Shown one piece after another: positions 40,451 to 53,800 of a stretch of 64,000 bases of DNA. Made by a program: the position numbers and the translations under genes. The stretch spans positions 6,513,165-6,577,164 of the forward strand of contig OU696595.1 of the NCBI GenBank assembly GCA_916048095.2. The letters are read 5' to 3'. How positions within the stretch are numbered: position 1 is the stretch's first letter; the number at the start of each line of letters is the position of its first letter. This stretch comes from Sacculina carcini (lineage: Eukaryota > Arthropoda > Thecostraca > Sacculinidae). The notes below the pieces were generated by a model that saw only the letters and a list, made by a program, of their open reading frames with translations, searched no databases and was not told the DNA's origin.

Positions 40451-41350
40451 ATGTAACACTTAGGTAACACTTAGGGCACACTTAGGTAACACTTAGGGCA
40501 CACTTAGGTAAAACTTAGGGAACACTTAGGTAACACTTAGGGCACACTTAGGGCATACTTAGGTAACACTTAGGTAACACTTAGGGCACACTTAGGTAAC
40601 ACTTAGGGCACACTTAGGTAACACTTAGGTAACACTTAGGGCACACTTAGGTAACACTTAGGGCACACTTAGGTAACACTTAGGTAACACTTAGGGCACA
40701 CTTAGGTAACACTTAGGTAACACTTAGGGCACACTTAGGTAACACTTAGGTAACACTTAGGTAACACTTAGGGTACACTTAGTTAACACTTAGGGCACAC
40801 TTAGGTAACACTTAGGTAACACTTAGGGCACACTTAGGTAACACTTAGGGCACACTTAGGTAACACTTATGTAACACTTAGGTAACATTTATGTAACACT
40901 TAGGTGACACTTAGGGCACACTTAGGTAACACTTAGGGCACACTTAGGTAACACTTAGGGCACACTTAGGTAACACTTAGGGCACACTTAGGTAACACTT
41001 AGGGCACACTTAGGTAACACTTAGGTAACACTTAGGGCACACTTAGGTAACACTTAGGTAACACTTAGGGCACACTTAGGTAACACTTAGGGCACACTTA
41101 GGTAACACTTATGTAACACTTAGGTAACATTTATGTAACACTTAGGTAACACTTAGGGCACACTTAGGTAACACTTAGGGCACACTTAGGTAACACTTAG
41201 GGCACACTTAGGTAACACTTAGGGCACACTTAGGTAACACTTAGGGCACACTTAGGTAACACTTAGGTAACACTTGAGGCACACTTAGGGCACACTTAGG
41301 TAACACTTAGGGCATACTTAGGTAACACTTAGGTAACACTTAGGTAACAC

Positions 41351-42100
41351 TTAGGTAACACTTAGGTAACACTTAGGGCACACCTAGGCAACACTTAGGT
41401 AACACTTAGGGCACACTTAGGTAAAACTTAGGGCACACTTAGGGCACACTTAGGGCACACTTAGGGCACACTTAGGGCACACTTAGGTAACACTTAGGGC
41501 ACACTTAGGTAACACTTAGGGCACACTTAGGTAACACTTAGGGCACACTTAGGTAACACTTAGGGCACACTTAGGTAACACTTAGGGCACACTTAGGTAA
41601 CACTTAGGTAACACTTGAGGCACACTTAGTTAACACTTAGGTAACACTTAGGTAACACTTAGGGCACACTTAGGCAACACTTAGGGCACACTTAGGTAAC
41701 ACTTAGGGCACACTTAGGTAACACTTAGGGCACACTTAGGGTACACTTAGGTAACACTTGAGGCACACTTAGTTAACACTTAGGGCACACTTAGGGCACA
41801 CTTAGGGCATACTTAGGTAACACTTAGGTAACACTTAGGTAACACTTGGGTAACACTTAGGTAACACTTAGGGTACACTTAGTTAACACTTAGGGCACAC
41901 TTAGGTAACACTCAGGTAACACTTAGGGCACACTTAGGGCACACTTAGGGCACACTTAGGTAACACTTGGGTTACACTTAGGTAACACTTAGGGTACACT
42001 TAGGTACCACTTAGGTAACACTTAGGTAACACTTAGGACACACTTAGGTAACACTTAGGTAACACTTAGGGTACACTTAGTTAACACTTAGGGCACACTT
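41351..42100. repeat. Local tandem duplication, copy 2 (1,650-bp spacing)
   Basis: Second copy of 39701-40450, with CCTAGGCAACA at 41383, CTCAGGTAACA at 41911 and CTTAGGTACCA at 41999, all exactly 1,650 bp after their partners. CTTAGGTACCA is otherwise seen only at 7976, so it is a strong link between the two copies. They separate at about 40451 and 42101. The end of this copy is also the zone B/zone C border. Confidence 0.85.
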
Positions 42101-42174
42101 AGGTAACACTTAGGTAACACTTAGGGTACACTTAGTTAACACTTAGGGCACACTTATGTAACACTTAGGTAACA

Positions 42175-44617
42175 CTTAGGGTACACTTAGGTAACACTTA
42201 GGGTACACTTAGGTAACACTTAGGTAACACTTAGGTAACACTTAGGACACACTTAGGTAACACTTAGGTAACACTTAGGTAACACTTAGGTAACACTTAG
42301 GTAACACTTAGGGCACACTTAGGGCACACTTAGGTAACACTTAGGTATCACTTAGGGCACACTTAGGTAACACTTAGGGCACACTTAGGTAACACTTAGG
42401 TAACACTTAGGTAACACTTAGGTAACACTTAGGGTACACTTAGTTAACACTTAGGGCACACTTATGTAACACTTAGGTAACACTTAGGGCACACTTAGGT
42501 AACACTTAGGGCACACTTAGGTAAAACTTAGGGAACACTTAGGTAACACTTAGGGCACACTTAGGGCATACTTAGGTAACACTTAGGTAACACTTAGGGC
42601 ACACTTAGGTAACACTTAGGGCACACTTAGGTAACACTTAGGTAACACTTAGGGCACACTTAGGTAACACTTAGGGCACACTTAGGTAACACTTAGGTAA
42701 CACTTAGGGCACACTTAGGTAACACTTAGGTAACACTTAGGGCACACTTAGGTAACACTTAGGTAACACTTAGGTAACACTTAGGGTACACTTAGTTAAC
42801 ACTTAGGGCACACTTAGGTAACACTTAGGTAACACTTAGGGTACACTTAGGTAACACTTAGGGCACACTTAGGTAACACTTATGTAACACTTAGGTAACA
42901 TTTATGTAACACTTAGGTAACACTTAGGGCACACTGAGGTAACACTTAGGGCACACTTAGGTAACACTTAGGGCACACTTAGGTAACACTTAGGGCACAC
43001 TTAGGTAACACTTAGGTAACACTTATGTAACACTTAGGTAACATTTATGTAACACTTAGGTAACACTTAGGGCACACTTAGGTAACACTTAGGGCACACT
43101 TAGGTAACACTTAGGGCACACTTAGGTAACACTTAGGGCACACTTAGGTAACACTTAGGTAACACTTAGGGCACACTTAGGTAACACTTAGGTAACACTT
43201 AGGTAACACTTAGGGTACACTTAGTTAACACTTAGGGCACACTTAGGTAACACTTAGGGCATACTTAGGTAACACTTAGGGCATACTTAGGTAACACTTA
43301 GGTAACACTTAGGTAACACTTAGGTAACACTTAGGTAACACTTAGGTAACACTTAGGTAACACTTAGGTAACACTTAGGGTACACTTAGTTAACACTTGG
43401 GGCACACTTAGGTAACACTTAGGGCACACTTAGGTAACACTTAGGGCACACTTAGGTAACACTTATGTAACACTTAGGTAACATTTATGTAACACTTAGG
43501 TAACACTTAGGTAACACTTAGGTAACACTTAGGTAACACTTAGGGCACACTTAGGTAACACTTAGGGCACACTTAGGGCACACTTAGGTAACACTTAGGG
43601 CACACTTAGGTAACACTTAGGTAACACTTAGGGTACACTTAGGTAACACTTAGGGTACACTTAGGTAACACTTAGGTAACACTTAGGTAACACTTAGGAC
43701 ACACTTAGGTAACACTTAGGTAACACTTAGGTAACACTTAGGTAACACTTAGGGCACACTTAGGGCACACTTAGGTAACACTTAGGTAACACTTAGGGCA
43801 CACTTAGGTAACACTTAGGGCACACTTAGGTAACACTTAGGTAACACTTAGGTAACACTTAGGTAACACTTAGGGTACACTTAGTTAACACTTAGGGCAC
43901 ACTTATGTAACACTTAGGTAACACTTAGGGCACACTTAGGTAACACTTAGGGCACACTTAGGTAAAACTTAGGGAACACTTAGGTAACACTTAGGGCACA
44001 CTTAGGGCATACTTAGGTAACACTTAGGTAACACTTAGGGCACACTTAGGTAACACTTAGGGCACACTTAGGTAACACTTAGGTAACACTTAGGGCACAC
44101 TTAGGTAACACTTAGGGCACACTTAGGTAACACTTAGGTAACACTTAGGGCACACTTAGGTAACACTTAGGTAACACTTAGGGCACACTTAGGTAACACT
44201 TAGGTAACACTTAGGTAACACTTAGGGTACACTTAGTTAACACTTAGGGCACACTTAGGTAACACTTATGTAACACTTAGGTAACACTTAGGTAACACTT
44301 AGGGCACACTTAGGTAACACTTAGGGCACACTTAGGTAACACTTAGGTAACACTTAGGTAACATTTATGTAACACTTAGGTAACACTTAGGGCACACTTA
44401 GGTAACACTGAGGGCACACTTAGGTAACACTTAGGGCACACTTAGGTAACACTTAGGGCACACTTAGGTAACACTTAGGGCACACTTAGGTAACACTTAG
44501 GTAACACTTGAGGCACACTTAGTTAGCACTTAGGGCACACTTAGGTAACACTTAGGGCATACTTAGGTAACACTTAGGTAACACTTAGGTAACACTTAGG
44601 TAACACTTAGGGCACAC
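42175..44617. repeat. Zone C block copied at 47664-50095 (offset about 5,478 bp)
   Basis: Marker pairs at an offset of 5,478 bp are CTTAGGTATCA 42340/47818, CTTAGGTAAAA 42516/47994, CTGAGGTAACA 42934/48412, TTTATGTAACA 43044/48522 and 44364/49842, and CTTGAGGCACA 44507/49985. The leftmost part (CTTAGGGTACA 42175/47664, CTTAGGACACA 42241/47730) is offset by 5,489 bp, because this copy has one more type A monomer after CTTAGGACACA. CTTAGGTAAAA at 43957 has become type A at 49435. Confidence 0.82.
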
Positions 44618-47600
44618 TTAGGTAACACTTAGGGCACACTTAGGTAACACTTATGTAACACTTAGGTAACATTTATGTAACACTTAGGTAACACTTAGGG
44701 CACACTTAGGTAACACTTAGGGCACACTTAGGTAACACTTAGGTAACACTTAGGGTACACTTAGGTAACACTTAGGGTACACTTAGGTAACACTTAGGTA
44801 ACACTTAGGTAACACTTAGGACACACTTAGGTAACACTTAGGTAACACTTAGGTAACACTTAGGTAACACTTAGGGCACACTTAGGGCACACTTAGGTAA
44901 CACTTAGGTAACACTTAGGGCACACTTAGGGCACACTTAGGTAACACTTAGGTAACACTTAGGTAACACTTAGGTAACACTTAGGTAACACTTAGGTAAC
45001 ACTTAGGGCACACTTAGGTAACACTTAGGGCACACTTAGGTAACACTTAGGTAACACTTGAGGCACACTTAGTTAGCACTTAGGGCACACTTAGGTAACA
45101 CTTAGGGCATACTTAGGTAACACTTAGGTAACACTTAGGTAACACTTAGGTAACACTTAGGGCACACTTAGTTAACACTTAGGGCACACTTAGGTAACAC
45201 TTATGTAACACTTAGGTAACACTTAGGTAACACTTAGGGCACACTTAGGTAACACTTAGGGCACACTTAGGTAACACTTAGGTAACACTTAGGGCACACT
45301 TAGGTAACACTTAGGGCACACTTAGGTAACACTTAGGTAACACTTAGGTAACACTTAGGGCACACTTAGGTAACACTTAGGTAACACTTAGGGCACACTT
45401 AGGTAACACTTAGGTAACACTTAGGTAACACTTAGGGTACACTTAGTTAACACTTAGGGCACACTTAGGTAACACTTATGTAACACTTAGGTAACACTTA
45501 GGTAACACTTAGGGCACACTTAGGTAACACTTAGGGCACACTTAGGTAACACTTATGTAACACTTAGGTAACATTTATGTAACACTTAGGTAACACTTAG
45601 GGCACACTTAGGTAACACTGAGGGCACACTTAGGTAACACTTAGGGCACACTTAGGTAACACTTAGGGCACACTTAGGTAACACTTAGGGCACACTTAGG
45701 TAACACTTAGGTAACACTTGAGGCACACTTAGTTAGCACTTAGGGCACACTTAGGTAACACTTAGGGCATACTTAGGTAACACTTAGGTAACACTTAGGT
45801 AACACTTAGGTAACACTTAGGGCACACTTAGGTAACACTTAGGGCACACTTAGGTAACACTTATGTAACACTTAGGTAACATTTATGTAACACTTAGGTA
45901 ACACTTAGGGCACACTTAGGTAACACTTAGGGCACACTTAGGTAACACTTAGGTAACACTTAGGGTACACTTAGGTAACACTTAGGGTACACTTAGGTAA
46001 CACTTAGGTAACACTTAGGTAACACTTAGGACACACTTAGGTAACACTTAGGTAACACTTAGGTAACACTTAGGTAACACTTAGGGCACACTTAGGGCAC
46101 ACTTAGGTAACACTTAGGTAACACTTAGGGCACACTTAGGGCACACTTAGGTAACACTTAGGTAACACTTAGGTAACACTTAGGTAACACTTAGGTAACA
46201 CTTAGGTAACACTTAGGGCACACTTATGTAACACTTAGGTAACACTTAGGGCACACTTAGGTAACACTTAGGGCACACTTAGGTAAAACTTAGGGAACAC
46301 TTAGGTAACACTTAGGGCACACTTAGGGCATACTTAGGTAACACTTAGGTAACACTTAGGGCACACTTAGGTAACACTTAGGTAACACTTAGGTAACACT
46401 TAGGTAACACTTAGGTAACACTTAGGTAACACTTAGGTAACACTTAGGTAACACTTAGGGTACACTTAGTTAACACTTAGGGCACACTTAGGTAACACTT
46501 AGGTAACACTTAGGGCACACTTAGGTAACACTTAGGGCACACTTAGGTAACACTTATGTAACACTTAGGTAACATTTATGTAACACTTAGGTAACACTTA
46601 GGTAACACTTAGGTAACACTTAGGTAACACTTAGGGCACACTTAGGTAACACTTAGGGCACACTTAGGGCACACTTAGGTAACACTTAGGGCACACTTAG
46701 GTAACACTTAGGTAACACTTAGGGTACACTTAGGTAACACTTAGGGTACACTTAGGTAACACTTAGGTAACACTTAGGTAACACTTAGGACACACTTAGG
46801 TAACACTTAGGTAACACTTAGGTAACACTTAGGTAACACTTAGGGCACACTTAGGGCACACTTAGGTAACACTTAGGTAACACTTAGGGCACACTTAGGG
46901 CACACTTAGGTAACACTTAGGTAACACTTAGGTAACACTTAGGTAACACTTAGGTAACACTTAGGTAACACTTAGGGCACACTTATGTAACACTTAGGTA
47001 ACACTTAGGGCACACTTAGGTAACACTTAGGGCACACTTAGGTAAAACTTAGGGAACACTTAGGTAACACTTAGGGCACACTTAGGGCATACTTAGGTAA
47101 CACTTAGGTAACACTTAGGGCACACTTAGGTAACACTTAGGGCACACTTAGGTAACACTTAGGGCACACTTAGGTAACACTTATGTAACACTTAGGTAAC
47201 ATTTATGTAACACTTAGGTAACACTTAGGGCACACTTAGGTAACACTTAGGGCACACTTAGGTAACACTTAGGGCACACTTAGGTAACACTTAGGGCACA
47301 CTTAGGTAACACTTAGGTAACACTTATGTAACACTTAGGTAACATTTATGTAACACTTAGGTAACACTTAGGGCACACTTAGGTAACACTTAGGGCACAC
47401 TTAGGTAACACTTAGGGCACACTTAGGTAACACTTAGGGCACACTTAGGTAACACTTAGGGCACACTTAGGTAACACTTAGGTAACACTTGAGGCACACT
47501 TAGTTTACACTTAGGGCACACTTAGGTAACACTTAGGGCATACTTAGGTAACACTTAGGTAACACTTAGGTAACACTTAGGTAACACTTAGGTAACACTT

Positions 47601-50535
47601 AGGTAACACTTAGATAACACTTAGGGTACACTTAGTTAACACTTAGGGCACACTTAGGTAACACTTAGGGTACACTTAGGTAACACTTAGGGTACACTTA
47701 GGTAACACTTAGGTAACACTTAGGTAACACTTAGGACACACTTAGGTAACACTTAGGTAACACTTAGGTAACACTTAGGTAACACTTAGGGCACACTTAG
47801 GGCACACTTAGGTAACACTTAGGTATCACTTAGGGCACACTTAGGTAACACTTAGGGCACACTTAGGTAACACTTAGGTAACACTTAGGTAACACTTAGG
47901 TAACACTTAGGGTACACTTAGTTAACACTTAGGGCACACTTATGTAACACTTAGGTAACACTTAGGGCACACTTAGGTAACACTTAGGGCACACTTAGGT
48001 AAAACTTAGGGAACACTTAGGTAACACTTAGGGCACACTTAGGGCATACTTAGGTAACACTTAGGTAACACTTAGGGCACACTTAGGTAACACTTAGGGC
48101 ACACTTAGGTAACACTTAGGTAACACTTAGGGCACACTTAGGTAACACTTAGGGCACACTTAGGTAACACTTAGGTAACACTTAGGGCACACTTAGGTAA
48201 CACTTAGGTAACACTTAGGGCACACTTAGGTAACACTTAGGTAACACTTAGGTAACACTTAGGGTACACTTAGTTAACACTTAGGGCACACTTAGGTAAC
48301 ACTTAGGTAACACTTAGGGTACACTTAGGTAACACTTAGGGCACACTTAGGTAACACTTATGTAACACTTAGGTAACATTTATGTAACACTTAGGTAACA
48401 CTTAGGGCACACTGAGGTAACACTTAGGGCACACTTAGGTAACACTTAGGGCACACTTAGGTAACACTTAGGGCACACTTAGGTAACACTTAGGTAACAC
48501 TTATGTAACACTTAGGTAACATTTATGTAACACTTAGGTAACACTTAGGGCACACTTAGGTAACACTTAGGGCACACTTAGGTAACACTTAGGGCACACT
48601 TAGGTAACACTTAGGGCACACTTAGGTAACACTTAGGTAACACTTAGGGCACACTTAGGTAACACTTAGGTAACACTTAGGTAACACTTAGGGTACACTT
48701 AGTTAACACTTAGGGCACACTTAGGTAACACTTAGGGCATACTTAGGTAACACTTAGGGCATACTTAGGTAACACTTAGGTAACACTTAGGTAACACTTA
48801 GGTAACACTTAGGTAACACTTAGGTAACACTTAGGTAACACTTAGGTAACACTTAGGGTACACTTAGTTAACACTTAGGGCACACTTAGGTAACACTTAG
48901 GGCACACTTAGGTAACACTTAGGGCACACTTAGGTAACACTTATGTAACACTTAGGTAAAATTTATGTAACACTTAGGTAACACTTAGGTAACACTTAGG
49001 TAACACTTAGGTAACACTTAGGGCACACTTAGGTAACACTTAGGGCACACTTAGGGCACACTTAGGTAACACTTAGGGCACACTTAGGTAACACTTAGGT
49101 AACACTTAGGGTACACTTAGGTAACACTTAGGGTACACTTAGGTAACACTTAGGTAACACTTAGGTAACACTTAGGACACACTTAGGTAACACTTAGGTA
49201 ACACTTAGGTAACACTTAGGTAACACTTAGGGCACACTTAGGGCACACTTAGGTAACACTTAGGTAACACTTAGGGCACACTTAGGTAACACTTAGGGCA
49301 CACTTAGGTAACACTTAGGTAACACTTAGGTAACACTTAGGTAACACTTAGGGTACACTTAGTTAACACTTAGGGCACACTTATGTAACACTTAGGTAAC
49401 ACTTAGGGCACACTTAGGTAACACTTAGGGCACACTTAGGTAACACTTAGGGAACACTTAGGTAACACTTAGGGCACACTTAGGGCACACTTAGGTAACA
49501 CTTAGGTAACACTTAGGGCACACTTAGGTAACACTTAGGGCACACTTAGGTAACACTTAGGTAACACTTAGGGCACACTTAGGTAACACTTAGGGCACAC
49601 TTAGGTAACACTTAGGTAACACTTAGGGCACACTTAGGTAACACTTAGGTAACACTTAGGGCACACTTAGGTAACACTTAGGTAACACTTAGGTAACACT
49701 TAGGGTACACTTAGTTAACACTTAGGGCACACTTAGGTAACACTTATGTAACACTTAGGTAACACTTAGGTAACACTTAGGGCACACTTAGGTAACACTT
49801 AGGGCACACTTAGGTAACACTTATGTAACACTTAGGTAACATTTATGTAACACTTAGGTAACACTTAGGGCACACTTAGGTAACACTGAGGGCACACTTA
49901 GGTAACACTTAGGGCACACTTAGGTAACACTTAGGGCACACTTAGGTAACACTTAGGGCACACTTAGGTAACACTTAGGTAACACTTGAGGCACACTTAG
50001 TTAGCACTTAGGGCACACTTAGGTAACACTTAGGGCATACTTAGGTAACACTTAGGTAACACTTAGGTAACACTTAGGTAACACTTAGGTAACACTTAGG
50101 TAACACTTAGGGTACACTTAGTTAACACTTAGGGCACACTTAGGTAACACTTAGGTAACACTTAGGGCACACTTAGGTAACACTTAGGTAACACTTAGGT
50201 AACACTTAGGTAACATTTATGTAACACTTAGGTAACACTTAGGGCACACTTAGGTAACACTTAGGGCACACTTAGGTAACACTTAGGGCACACTTAGGTA
50301 ACACTTAGGGCACACTTAGGTAACACTTAGGGCACACTTAGGTAACACTTAGGTAACACTTGAGGCACACTTAGTTAACACTTAGGGCACACTTAGGTAA
50401 CACTTAGGGCATACTTAGGTAACACTTAGGGCATACTTAGGTAACACTTAGGTAACACTTAGGTAACACTTAGGTAACACTTAGGTAACACTTAGGTAAC
50501 ACTTAGGTAACACTTAGGTAACACTTAGGTAACAC
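44080..50535. repeat. Zone C higher-order unit, copy 1 (6,776-bp spacing)
   Basis: Recurs at 50856-57311, shifted by 616 monomers. The three CTTGAGGCACA markers at 44507, 45057 and 45717 (spaced 550 and 660 bp) match 51283, 51833 and 52493. Further pairs are CTTAGGTAAAA 46278/53054, 47037/53813 and 47994/54770, CTTAGTTTACA 47499/54275, CTGAGGTAACA 48412/55188 and CTTGAGGCACA 50359/57135. Substitutions include type A at about 44342 where the partner has CTTATGTAACA, and CTTAGGGCATA versus type B near 50403 and 57179. Confidence 0.87.
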
Positions 50536-50855
50536 TTAGGTAACACTTAGGGCACACTTAGGGCACACTTAGGTAACACTTAGGTAACACTTAGGGCACA
50601 CTTAGGTAACACTTAGGGCACACTTAGGTAACACTTAGGTAACACTTAGGTAACACTTAGGTAACACTTAGGGTACACTTAGTTAACACTTAGGGCACAC
50701 TTATGTAACACTTAGGTAACACTTAGGGCACACTTAGGTAACACTTAGGGCACACTTAGGTAAAACTTAGGGAACACTTAGGTAACACTTAGGGCACACT
50801 TAGGGCATACTTAGGTAACACTTAGGTAACACTTAGGGCACACTTAGGTAACACT

Positions 50856-53800
50856 TAGGTAACACTTAGGGCACACTTAGGTAACACTTAGGGCACACTT
50901 AGGTAACACTTAGGTAACACTTAGGGCACACTTAGGTAACACTTAGGTAACACTTAGGGCACACTTAGGTAACACTTAGGTAACACTTAGGTAACACTTA
51001 GGGTACACTTAGTTAACACTTAGGGCACACTTAGGTAACACTTATGTAACACTTAGGTAACACTTAGGTAACACTTAGGGCACACTTAGGTAACACTTAG
51101 GGCACACTTAGGTAACACTTATGTAACACTTAGGTAACATTTATGTAACACTTAGGTAACACTTAGGGCACACTTAGGTAACACTGAGGGCACACTTAGG
51201 TAACACTTAGGGCACACTTAGGTAACACTTAGGGCACACTTAGGTAACACTTAGGGCACACTTAGGTAACACTTAGGTAACACTTGAGGCACACTTAGTT
51301 AGCACTTAGGGCACACTTAGGTAACACTTAGGGCATACTTAGGTAACACTTAGGTAACACTTAGGTAACACTTAGGTAACACTTAGGGCACACTTAGGTA
51401 ACACTTAGGGCACACTTAGGTAACACTTATGTAACACTTAGGTAACATTTATGTAACACTTAGGTAACACTTAGGGCACACTTAGGTAACACTTAGGGCA
51501 CACTTAGGTAACACTTAGGTAACACTTAGGGTACACTTAGGTAACACTTAGGGTACACTTAGGTAACACTTAGGTAACACTTAGGTAACACTTAGGACAC
51601 ACTTAGGTAACACTTAGGTAACACTTAGGTAACACTTAGGTAACACTTAGGGCACACTTAGGGCACACTTAGGTAACACTTAGGTAACACTTAGGGCACA
51701 CTTAGGGCACACTTAGGTAACACTTAGGTAACACTTAGGTAACACTTAGGTAACACTTAGGTAACACTTAGGTAACACTTAGGGCACACTTAGGTAACAC
51801 TTAGGGCACACTTAGGTAACACTTAGGTAACACTTGAGGCACACTTAGTTAGCACTTAGGGCACACTTAGGTAACACTTAGGGCATACTTAGGTAACACT
51901 TAGGTAACACTTAGGTAACACTTAGGTAACACTTAGGGCACACTTAGTTAACACTTAGGGCACACTTAGGTAACACTTATGTAACACTTAGGTAACACTT
52001 AGGTAACACTTAGGGCACACTTAGGTAACACTTAGGGCACACTTAGGTAACACTTAGGTAACACTTAGGGCACACTTAGGTAACACTTAGGGCACACTTA
52101 GGTAACACTTAGGTAACACTTAGGTAACACTTAGGGCACACTTAGGTAACACTTAGGTAACACTTAGGGCACACTTAGGTAACACTTAGGTAACACTTAG
52201 GTAACACTTAGGGTACACTTAGTTAACACTTAGGGCACACTTAGGTAACACTTATGTAACACTTAGGTAACACTTAGGTAACACTTAGGGCACACTTAGG
52301 TAACACTTAGGGCACACTTAGGTAACACTTATGTAACACTTAGGTAACATTTATGTAACACTTAGGTAACACTTAGGGCACACTTAGGTAACACTGAGGG
52401 CACACTTAGGTAACACTTAGGGCACACTTAGGTAACACTTAGGGCACACTTAGGTAACACTTAGGGCACACTTAGGTAACACTTAGGTAACACTTGAGGC
52501 ACACTTAGTTAGCACTTAGGGCACACTTAGGTAACACTTAGGGCATACTTAGGTAACACTTAGGTAACACTTAGGTAACACTTAGGTAACACTTAGGGCA
52601 CACTTAGGTAACACTTAGGGCACACTTAGGTAACACTTATGTAACACTTAGGTAACATTTATGTAACACTTAGGTAACACTTAGGGCACACTTAGGTAAC
52701 ACTTAGGGCACACTTAGGTAACACTTAGGTAACACTTAGGGTACACTTAGGTAACACTTAGGGTACACTTAGGTAACACTTAGGTAACACTTAGGTAACA
52801 CTTAGGACACACTTAGGTAACACTTAGGTAACACTTAGGTAACACTTAGGTAACACTTAGGGCACACTTAGGGCACACTTAGGTAACACTTAGGTAACAC
52901 TTAGGGCACACTTAGGGCACACTTAGGTAACACTTAGGTAACACTTAGGTAACACTTAGGTAACACTTAGGTAACACTTAGGTAACACTTAGGGCACACT
53001 TATGTAACACTTAGGTAACACTTAGGGCACACTTAGGTAACACTTAGGGCACACTTAGGTAAAACTTAGGGAACACTTAGGTAACACTTAGGGCACACTT
53101 AGGGCATACTTAGGTAACACTTAGGTAACACTTAGGGCACACTTAGGTAACACTTAGGTAACACTTAGGTAACACTTAGGTAACACTTAGGTAACACTTA
53201 GGTAACACTTAGGTAACACTTAGGTAACACTTAGGGTACACTTAGTTAACACTTAGGGCACACTTAGGTAACACTTAGGTAACACTTAGGGCACACTTAG
53301 GTAACACTTAGGGCACACTTAGGTAACACTTATGTAACACTTAGGTAACATTTATGTAACACTTAGGTAACACTTAGGTAACACTTAGGTAACACTTAGG
53401 TAACACTTAGGGCACACTTAGGTAACACTTAGGGCACACTTAGGGCACACTTAGGTAACACTTAGGGCACACTTAGGTAACACTTAGGTAACACTTAGGG
53501 TACACTTAGGTAACACTTAGGGTACACTTAGGTAACACTTAGGTAACACTTAGGTAACACTTAGGACACACTTAGGTAACACTTAGGTAACACTTAGGTA
53601 ACACTTAGGTAACACTTAGGGCACACTTAGGGCACACTTAGGTAACACTTAGGTAACACTTAGGGCACACTTAGGGCACACTTAGGTAACACTTAGGTAA
53701 CACTTAGGTAACACTTAGGTAACACTTAGGTAACACTTAGGTAACACTTAGGGCACACTTATGTAACACTTAGGTAACACTTAGGGCACACTTAGGTAAC

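Larger units (their letters stand above)
13191..42100. repeat. Zone B of the array: higher-order repeat family 2
   Basis: The central zone is built from the same 11-bp monomer but has private variants. CTTAGGTGACA occurs 17 times between 16468 and 40899. CTTCGGGCACA occurs 11 times between 13201 and 39172. CTTAGCTAACA occurs in six copies between 23167 and 38864, plus one at about 13445. CTCAGGTAACA occurs 8 times between 15676 and 41911. CCTAGGCAACA occurs 4 times, and CTTAGGCCACA seven times by eye. The zone A/C marker CTTAGTTAGCA is absent from 8.1 to 44.5 kb. Two stretches that look like zone A lie at the edges, near 13.45-14.0 kb and 40.37-40.6 kb, so the borders are mosaic rather than sharp. 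Confidence 0.75.
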
